A program made the translations under genes and the position numbers. Shown here in pieces: positions 58,649-64,000 of a DNA stretch of 64,000 nucleotides. Source of the DNA: Saprospiraceae bacterium. GTDB taxonomy: Bacteria; Bacteroidota; Bacteroidia; Chitinophagales; Saprospiraceae. The stretch is taken from positions 124,001 to 188,000 of the forward strand of contig JAIYAP010000041.1 of assembly GCA_027488935.1 (NCBI GenBank), in the 5' to 3' direction. Positions within the stretch are counted from its first letter, which is position 1; the number at the start of each line of letters is the position of its first letter. The notes beneath the pieces are model-generated. The model ran no database searches. It saw only the letters and a list, made by a program, of their open reading frames with translations, and was not told the origin of the DNA.

Positions 58649-61042
58649 ATGATCCGTTTGTTTACCGTACTATTTTTATTTTTTTTAGGGCACAATATTG
58701 GTTGGAGCCAAAAGCAACTCAGTGCTTTTATCCAGCATGCCCGGCCAAAACTTGACGGCGAATTAAACGATTCCTGCTGGCAAAAGGTGCCTGTCGTGCA
58801 AGATTTTTCAACATCTACCCCTGTTTTTCTTCAAACACCTAAAAATGCAACCAGCGTGCATCTCTTTTTTGCCCCCGATGCGCTGTACCTAGGTGCTTTT
58901 TGCGCTTCCGAAAAAGTACGGGCAGACGGCAGCGCACGCGATGAAGTGGGTACGGGCGATTGGTTTTCGATCGGGCTGGATACCTGGAACGACGATCAGA
59001 ACGCTTTTTTGTTTCGTATCACCCCAGGCGGCCTCCAAAGCGACGCACGCATTGGAGGCAACCAATCGGAATTTGACTATGATGCAGTTTGGCAAAGCGC
59101 GGTGCAACTTCAGGCCAATGGCTGGTCGCTCGAAATGCGCATTCCCTACACCGCCCTGCGCTTTCCATCGAAAGGTGCGCAACATTGGGGCCTGCAAATG
59201 AGCCGTTTCGACCGAAATACGGGTGAATTGAGCACCTGGAACCCGCAAAACCCCTTGATTTATGATGCAGTATTGCAGTATGGAGATTTGGAAGGGCTCG
59301 GTGAAATACGGCAAGAACGCCGATTAGGCCTGTACACTTATTTGGATATATTGAGCCAAATTCCCCAACCATCGCCCTTTAGCTACCTTGATTACGAGCA
59401 AGAAAATATTGTTGGGCTGGATGGGCGCTGGGGGATTAATTCAAATTCCACCCTTGATTTTACGATCTTACCTTCCTCTACGTATGAAATTACGTATGGC
59501 GACCAGTCAAAATTTTTGGGGCAAAACGATCCTTTGCCCCAACCCCGGCAATTATTGGCCGAAGAAGGGCCTCTGTTTGCAAAAAGTAATATTTTTTGGA
59601 AAAAACAACAGTTGGATCTGGAGGCGTTTCGTACACAGTTGTATGATCCGAATTGTCCAAACTGCCAAATTATGCGTATAGAAGACCCACGTTTGCTTCA
59701 TGCCACCAAATTCAGTACCCGAACCAAACATCGGATCGGGTTCGGTGCGTACAATGCCTTTTTTAGTCCTGCTAAAGCCGACCGCATAAGCGAAGATGGC
59801 ACCCAAACTTTTCAAAAATTTGAAAAAAGGGCAAATTACACCCATTTAAATGCCGAAATGGCCCTTCAAAACAATGGATGGATCAATGTAAGCAACGCCA
59901 CCCTGTTAGGCGGGCCAGGCGTCAATTCGAATGTCAGCAGTACCAATTTTCGTTTGCGCGACAAAAGCAACCAATACGAAATTAGCGGAAACGGTCAATT
60001 GCTTTTTTGGGAATACCAAAAAGACAGCGTGGGCTGGGATGGGCATTACGGTTTGTCGGTGGCGAAAACCAACGGCGCCTGGACCTGGCGGATTACCCAC
60101 AACAGCCCGACCATGCTGAATAAGGGTAACACATCCCCACTCTTTTCTGACACGGAAACAGACATTAACTTGCCCATCAATAGGCAGCAACATACCGATG
60201 CCCAAGTGCAATACCGGGTGTTTCATCCGGGAAAATGGTGGCTGAATTATACCGTTTTCGCAGGTTTTTCCAAAGATTGGGGTATTTCGCATACCTATTC
60301 GGCAGGGGCAAGTATCCTTACCAGGCAATTTTATCAATGGACGCTATCTGGTAATTTCAACCCTTATCGAACGCTGTACACTTATTTTCGCCCTGGGAGT
60401 TCACTCCAAAGGATCGTTTCGCAAACCGTTGGGGCAGATTTGTCGCTTTCAACCGATACCAGAAATCCATTTATTTTTCGAGTGGCATTCAGCGAATTTT
60501 TTAATATTAATGGAGAATCGTTCCGACACAGCCTTGTTTTGACCCCCGTTTGGGTTTTGAACCGCCACTGGACCATACGCCTGACGAATCAAGTACAATA
60601 TAGCACTGGATCTCTACAACTGATGACTGGACCAGATAACCTGGCTTATTACTTTGCAAGAAATGATTTGCGCAATGTTAGTACCCAATTTGAAATTAAT
60701 TGGTACTGTTCGAAAAAAATGCGCCTTTTTTATAATATTGGGATAAATAAAATTGACAGAATCAACTATGAGGCCTTGAAACTGCTACCGGATGGACGCT
60801 TTATGCGCATTGACTTTCCGGTAGAAAAAGCGCAAAACTTTAATAACTTCAATACAGGCTTAGGACTGCAATACCTTTTTGCGCCCGGAAGCCAATTGCG
60901 CTTTTCATTCAATTTTTCATCCAGGCAACTTTACAACCCCTTCATTTCCTACGCCGATTACGACGAAAACATGAAGGCAGGTTTGACGATCATTTCCTTT
61001 CTTGATCCTGTAAAAAAGCGTACTTTTGCCCAACATGAGTAA
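58649..61042 (+). CDS. DUF5916 outer-membrane protein with N-terminal CBM9-like domain
   Basis: 797 residues with a signal peptide (to 'IGWSQ'). Residues ~25-215 are a carbohydrate-binding family 9-like domain ('ARPKLDGELNDSCWQKVPVVQDF', 'VHLFFAPDALYLGAFC', 'WSLEMRIPYTALRFP'). The remainder is DUF5916, a long series of amphipathic beta strands with aromatic ends, consistent with an outer-membrane barrel. No role is established for the family; glycan binding or transport is a guess. Its stop overlaps the dnaX start by 8 bp and its last codons contain the dnaX -7 box. Confidence 0.85.
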   Translation: MIRLFTVLFLFFLGHNIGWSQKQLSAFIQHARPKLDGELNDSCWQKVPVVQDFSTSTPVFLQTPKNATSVHLFFAPDALYLGAFCASEKVRADGSARDEVGTGDWFSIGLDTWNDDQNAFLFRITPGGLQSDARIGGNQSEFDYDAVWQSAVQLQANGWSLEMRIPYTALRFPSKGAQHWGLQMSRFDRNTGELSTWNPQNPLIYDAVLQYGDLEGLGEIRQERRLGLYTYLDILSQIPQPSPFSYLDYEQENIVGLDGRWGINSNSTLDFTILPSSTYEITYGDQSKFLGQNDPLPQPRQLLAEEGPLFAKSNIFWKKQQLDLEAFRTQLYDPNCPNCQIMRIEDPRLLHATKFSTRTKHRIGFGAYNAFFSPAKADRISEDGTQTFQKFEKRANYTHLNAEMALQNNGWINVSNATLLGGPGVNSNVSSTNFRLRDKSNQYEISGNGQLLFWEYQKDSVGWDGHYGLSVAKTNGAWTWRITHNSPTMLNKGNTSPLFSDTETDINLPINRQQHTDAQVQYRVFHPGKWWLNYTVFAGFSKDWGISHTYSAGASILTRQFYQWTLSGNFNPYRTLYTYFRPGSSLQRIVSQTVGADLSLSTDTRNPFIFRVAFSEFFNINGESFRHSLVLTPVWVLNRHWTIRLTNQVQYSTGSLQLMTGPDNLAYYFARNDLRNVSTQFEINWYCSKKMRLFYNIGINKIDRINYEALKLLPDGRFMRIDFPVEKAQNFNNFNTGLGLQYLFAPGSQLRFSFNFSSRQLYNPFISYADYDENMKAGLTIISFLDPVKKRTFAQHE
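61021..61028 (+). promoter_or_regulatory. -7 promoter box for dnaX inside the preceding gene
   Basis: TACTTTTG matches TAnnTTTG and lies 6 nt before the dnaX ATG at 61035, within the 3' end of the DUF5916 gene. It implies an independent, almost leaderless dnaX transcript. Confidence 0.5.
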
Positions 61043-62768
61043 CTTCGTTGTATCCGCTCGCAAATACCGTCCCCAACGCTTTGAAGATGTTGTAGGACAA
61101 CAACATGTCGCAGGAACCCTCAAAAACGCCCTGGCTACCGACCACGTGGCGCATGCGTTCCTGTTTACGGGTCCGCGTGGCGTGGGCAAAACCACCTGCG
61201 CCCGTATCCTGGCCAAAATTTTGAATTGTGAAAACCTCAGCAAATCCTTTGAGGCTTGCAATACGTGCAGTTCTTGCAAATCCTTCAATGAAAACGCCTC
61301 GTTTAACATCATTGAGCTCGATGCGGCTTCCAATAACTCGGTGGAGCATATTCGCGCACTCATCGAACAGGTGCGTTTTCAGCCCCAACACGGTAAATAC
61401 AAGGTGTTTATCATTGACGAGGTACACATGCTCTCTAACACGGCATTCAATGCTTTTTTGAAAACCCTGGAGGAGCCGCCCCCGTACGCGATTTTTATCC
61501 TGGCGACCACAGAAAAGCATAAAATCATCCCTACGATTCTTTCACGCTGCCAGATATTTGATTTTCGCCGCATCACACCCGGCGATATGGTGCTGCACCT
61601 CAAAGGAATTTGTGTCAAAGAAGGGATCGAAGCGGAAGATGATGCGCTGCACATTATTGCCCAAAAAGCGGATGGCGCCCTGCGCGATGCATTGTCGATT
61701 TTTGACCGAATCACCAGTTTTTCGGGTAAAAGAATCACCTATGACGACGTGATCGAGAACCTGAACGTACTCGATTATGATTATTATTTTCAAATGACGG
61801 ATGCCTTGCTGGCCGAAGACGTGCCTGCGATCCTGAATTTGTTTGATCAAATTTTGCGGAAAGGCTTTGAACCCGATGTATTTGTAACGGGCCTGGCCGA
61901 ACATTTGCGCAATATCCTGGTGTGCAAAGACGATGCAACCCTTGCCCTGCTCGAAACCGGGGAGAGCTTGCGCGAACGCTACCGTCGGCAAGCCCAATTG
62001 GCAGCCCCCTCCTTTTTGTTGACCGCCTTGAATTTGGCCAACGATTGCGATATTAATTTCAAATTGGCACGCCACAAACGCCTGCACGTTGAAATGAGCC
62101 TGATTAAAATGGGCTATATCGGCCGGGCTGTAAAAGCCGCACAAACCCCAGCCTTGGAAAAAAAAACTCCTGACGGCACCTTAAGCCCCCAAAATGGTCA
62201 GGGAAACACGCCACAAAGCCCAACGAGCAATCCAAAAGCCTCCAATGCGCAACCTTTAGATAAGGATCGCATGTCGGCCCTGGAAACGGAACTCAATTTG
62301 GGCTTAAAAAAAGCCGACAAAATATCCCTCAATTTGGCCTCTTTTGAAGCAGCCGTTGAGGTAGAAGAGGCAAAAAAGGCGGCCATGGAGAGTAAATTAA
62401 GCCTGGAAACTGCCACCCACGAATGGAAAGCATACGCCAACGTACTGGAATCCAACCTAGTAAAAATGGCATTTATGGCTACCCGACTCGAGTTGCGCGA
62501 TAAAATGGTCGTAGCGCATGTAAAGTCGACCATCGACCGCAGCCACGTACAAGGCGAATTGATGCGGGTAATGGATACTTTGCGCAACCGCCTGCACGAC
62601 CCGCATATTAAAGTGCAAGTATTGATCGATGAGACGCTGGTGATGGAAAACACCCCGCAACAGGTAAAAAAGCCTGCTACCACCCGCGATAAACTCGATT
62701 TGATGAAGGAGCAAAATCCTTTTGTTGCCGATTTGCTCCAACGACTTGAACTGAAATTAGAAGATTAA
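61035..62768 (+). CDS. dnaX: DNA polymerase III subunit gamma/tau
   Basis: 577 residues from the ATG at 61035. The AAA+ clamp-loader core begins 'SARKYRPQRFEDVVGQQHV' with Walker A G46-PRGVGK-T53, zinc Cys C65, C75, C78 and C81, Walker B 'VFIIDEVHML', 'FLKTLEEPPPYAIFILATT' and 'IIPTILSRCQIFDFRRI'. A ~200-residue C-terminal extension with Pro/Ser/Asn-rich linker (~375-410) corresponds to the tau part and looks unlike E. coli tau. It loads the sliding clamp and couples polymerases at the fork. No slippery A-run for frameshifting is obvious, so probably only one product is made. Confidence 0.94.
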   Translation: MSNFVVSARKYRPQRFEDVVGQQHVAGTLKNALATDHVAHAFLFTGPRGVGKTTCARILAKILNCENLSKSFEACNTCSSCKSFNENASFNIIELDAASNNSVEHIRALIEQVRFQPQHGKYKVFIIDEVHMLSNTAFNAFLKTLEEPPPYAIFILATTEKHKIIPTILSRCQIFDFRRITPGDMVLHLKGICVKEGIEAEDDALHIIAQKADGALRDALSIFDRITSFSGKRITYDDVIENLNVLDYDYYFQMTDALLAEDVPAILNLFDQILRKGFEPDVFVTGLAEHLRNILVCKDDATLALLETGESLRERYRRQAQLAAPSFLLTALNLANDCDINFKLARHKRLHVEMSLIKMGYIGRAVKAAQTPALEKKTPDGTLSPQNGQGNTPQSPTSNPKASNAQPLDKDRMSALETELNLGLKKADKISLNLASFEAAVEVEEAKKAAMESKLSLETATHEWKAYANVLESNLVKMAFMATRLELRDKMVVAHVKSTIDRSHVQGELMRVMDTLRNRLHDPHIKVQVLIDETLVMENTPQQVKKPATTRDKLDLMKEQNPFVADLLQRLELKLED

Positions 62769-62783
62769 GCACCTTTTCGGGGC

Positions 62784-62791
62784 TATATTTG
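62784..62791 (+). promoter_or_regulatory. -7 promoter box for the Crp-family regulator gene
   Basis: TATATTTG matches TAnnTTTG, 42 nt upstream of the ATG at 62834, in the gap after dnaX. Confidence 0.45.
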
Positions 62792-62833
62792 ACTGTTTTT
62801 CTGTATCGCATTTGATAACCCACCCAATACGGC

Positions 62834-63514
62834 ATGTGGATTCTTGAAAATATTGATGTTACCCACCTACTTTGTCCCAATAAATTAGGGGATAACGCCC
62901 GCATGTCAAAAATTGACCACCGGAAATGGCGGAAGGGAGAAACCTTTTATTTGCCCGACGAACTTTCTGATCGGATCTTTTTTATCACCGAAGGCCGCGT
63001 GAAAATTTCGAGCATGAACGAGGAAGGGAAAGAAGTCACCAAAGCTATTTTGGGGAAAGGGGAGGTTTTTGGCGAATTAGCGTTGGCTGGCGAATCAAAG
63101 CGTAGGGATACTGCCCTTGCTTTGGAAAATTCGGAAGCATGCGTGGTTACACTGGATGAATTACGGGAATTGATGCGCGACCGCAGCGAACTCAACCTGT
63201 TTTTTATGCGCATTTTCAGTACCCGCCAGTTGGAAATGGAACGCCGCCTCGAATCGCTGGTATTCCGCGACAGCCGCAGCCGCATTGTGGAGTTTTTGAT
63301 TCATTTGGTGCAAACCAAAGGACAACGGGTTGGATATGAATGGGTTGTGCGCAATTTTATCACCCATCAGGAAATTGCGAATTTGACCGCTACCAGCCGC
63401 CAAACGGTTACCACAACATTGAATGATCTTCGGGCCCAAAAACTGCTGACCTTCAACCGCGCCCGTTTGCTGGTGCGCGACCTCGACAAGCTCCAACTCG
63501 AGATCCGATATTAA
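62834..63514 (+). CDS. Crp/Fnr-family transcriptional regulator
   Basis: 226 residues. A cyclic nucleotide-binding-like beta roll (~30-125; 'KGETFYLPDELSDRIFFITEGRVKISSMNEEGKEVTKAILGKGEVFGELALAG'), a dimer helix, and a winged helix-turn-helix ('FITHQEIANLTATSRQTVTTTLNDLRAQKLL'). There is no FNR-type Cys cluster, so oxygen sensing by an Fe-S cluster is unlikely. The ligand-pocket sequence GELALAG differs from the cAMP-binding RAA pattern, so the ligand is unknown. The next gene, pyrD, begins about 30 bp downstream. Confidence 0.9.
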   Translation: MWILENIDVTHLLCPNKLGDNARMSKIDHRKWRKGETFYLPDELSDRIFFITEGRVKISSMNEEGKEVTKAILGKGEVFGELALAGESKRRDTALALENSEACVVTLDELRELMRDRSELNLFFMRIFSTRQLEMERRLESLVFRDSRSRIVEFLIHLVQTKGQRVGYEWVVRNFITHQEIANLTATSRQTVTTTLNDLRAQKLLTFNRARLLVRDLDKLQLEIRY

Positions 63515-63544
63515 TTTTTTGAACACATTTTATAAAATTTGTCT

Positions 63545-64000
63545 GTGTACCCATTTTTCAAGCCGCTGCTTTTCCTGCTTTCTCCCGAAAAAGCCCATAA
63601 AATCACCGTTTTTTTCCTTGATTATGCGGCCGCCTTTCCGCCCACCCGCTGGTTGTTGCGCCGCTTGTTTTGCAGTTCCAAACCCGGATTGGAAAAAAAC
63701 GTGCTTGGGCTGCGTTTCCCGAATGCAATTGGCTTGGCCGCCGGTTTTGATAAAGACGCCAAACATATACATGGTATGGCATGCCTTGGTTTTGGGTTTA
63801 TTGAAGTAGGAACGGTTACGCCTTTGCCCCAATCGGGCAATCCACAGCCCCGTTTGTTTCGCCTGCCCGCCGATAATGCCTTGATCAACCGCATGGGTTT
63901 CAACAATGAAGGCCTGGATGCCTTGGTGGGACGGTTGAAAAAATTGCGGCAAAAAGGCGCTCCGAATGGCGTTCTGATTGGCGGCAATATTGGCAAAAAC
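63545..64000 (+). CDS. pyrD: Dihydroorotate dehydrogenase (quinone), 5' part
   Basis: The first 152 residues are present and the gene continues past the window end. The N-terminal helix region 'FKPLLFLLSPEKAHKITVFFLDYAA' marks the membrane-associated class 2 enzyme, which oxidises dihydroorotate to orotate with FMN and passes electrons to menaquinone. 'NAIGLAAGFDKDA' and 'FGFIEVGTVTPLPQSGNPQPRLFRLP', then 'NRMGFNNEG', are FMN-site motifs. A GTG at 63545 is the preferred start; a TTG at 63539 is also in frame. Confidence 0.92.
   Translation, partial: MYPFFKPLLFLLSPEKAHKITVFFLDYAAAFPPTRWLLRRLFCSSKPGLEKNVLGLRFPNAIGLAAGFDKDAKHIHGMACLGFGFIEVGTVTPLPQSGNPQPRLFRLPADNALINRMGFNNEGLDALVGRLKKLRQKGAPNGVLIGGNIGKN

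Noticed and set aside
61035-62768. Programmed frameshift in dnaX
   Set aside because: A-runs exist (for example near 62160), but no slippery heptamer with a following hairpin and nearby stop was recognised.

Overview
The window comes from a member of the Bacteroidota, most likely a Saprospiria/Chitinophagia-type environmental bacterium. The evidence is protein families and signals typical of that phylum: SusC/SusD pairs, type IX secretion (T9SS) C-terminal sorting domains of both the 'gliding motility-associated C-terminal' and the 'type A' kind, the gliding lipoprotein GldH, SprB-type repeats, DUF5916 and DUF4783 proteins, ribosomal protein THX, the futalosine menaquinone enzyme MqnC, and many copies of the phylum-specific -7 promoter element TAnnTTTG. 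No rRNA, tRNA, CRISPR array or transposase gene was found.

Layout. 1-9840: end of a T9SS-secreted protein, then a minus-strand block with a dihydroorotase-like pseudoenzyme, a large polytopic membrane protein, a family 2 glycosyltransferase, a beta-helix protein and a 917-residue adhesin-like T9SS cargo. 10032-17134: housekeeping and envelope genes (pssA, purS, rsmI, a TPR/PD40/OmpA protein, gldH, a double retropepsin with PDZ domain) and an APC permease. 17267-19123: a low-GC two-gene module, an AAA ATPase followed by a DUF4276/TOPRIM-like protein. This is the best candidate here for a poorly described defence-type system. 19227-26194: FMN-binding protein, mqnC, MATE pump, folB with a cysteine-rich tail, secreted proteins and an esterase. 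27093-39781: a polysaccharide utilisation locus with two GH16 enzymes, a PKD lipoprotein, SusD, SusC and a secreted binding protein. It lies divergent from a membrane-spanning beta-propeller/LuxR regulator, and beta-1,3-glucan (laminarin) is the most likely substrate. 39803-51011: oxyR, a secreted metzincin, a class A beta-lactamase-like protein, a leaderless subtilase with SH3 domains, feoAB and an acyl-CoA synthetase. 51453-64000: recQ, a degenerate glucosaminidase, DUF4783, THX, a lipoprotein, a T9SS protein between two copies of a 41-bp repeat, a TIGR04282 transferase, DUF5916, dnaX, a Crp-family regulator and the start of pyrD.

Gene density is high. Several convergent pairs overlap or nearly touch at their stop codons. 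Some -7 boxes sit only 4-6 nt from a start codon, which suggests leaderless mRNAs. TTG starts appear to be used more than once. Assignments rest on reading motifs and family resemblance by eye; no database search was run.
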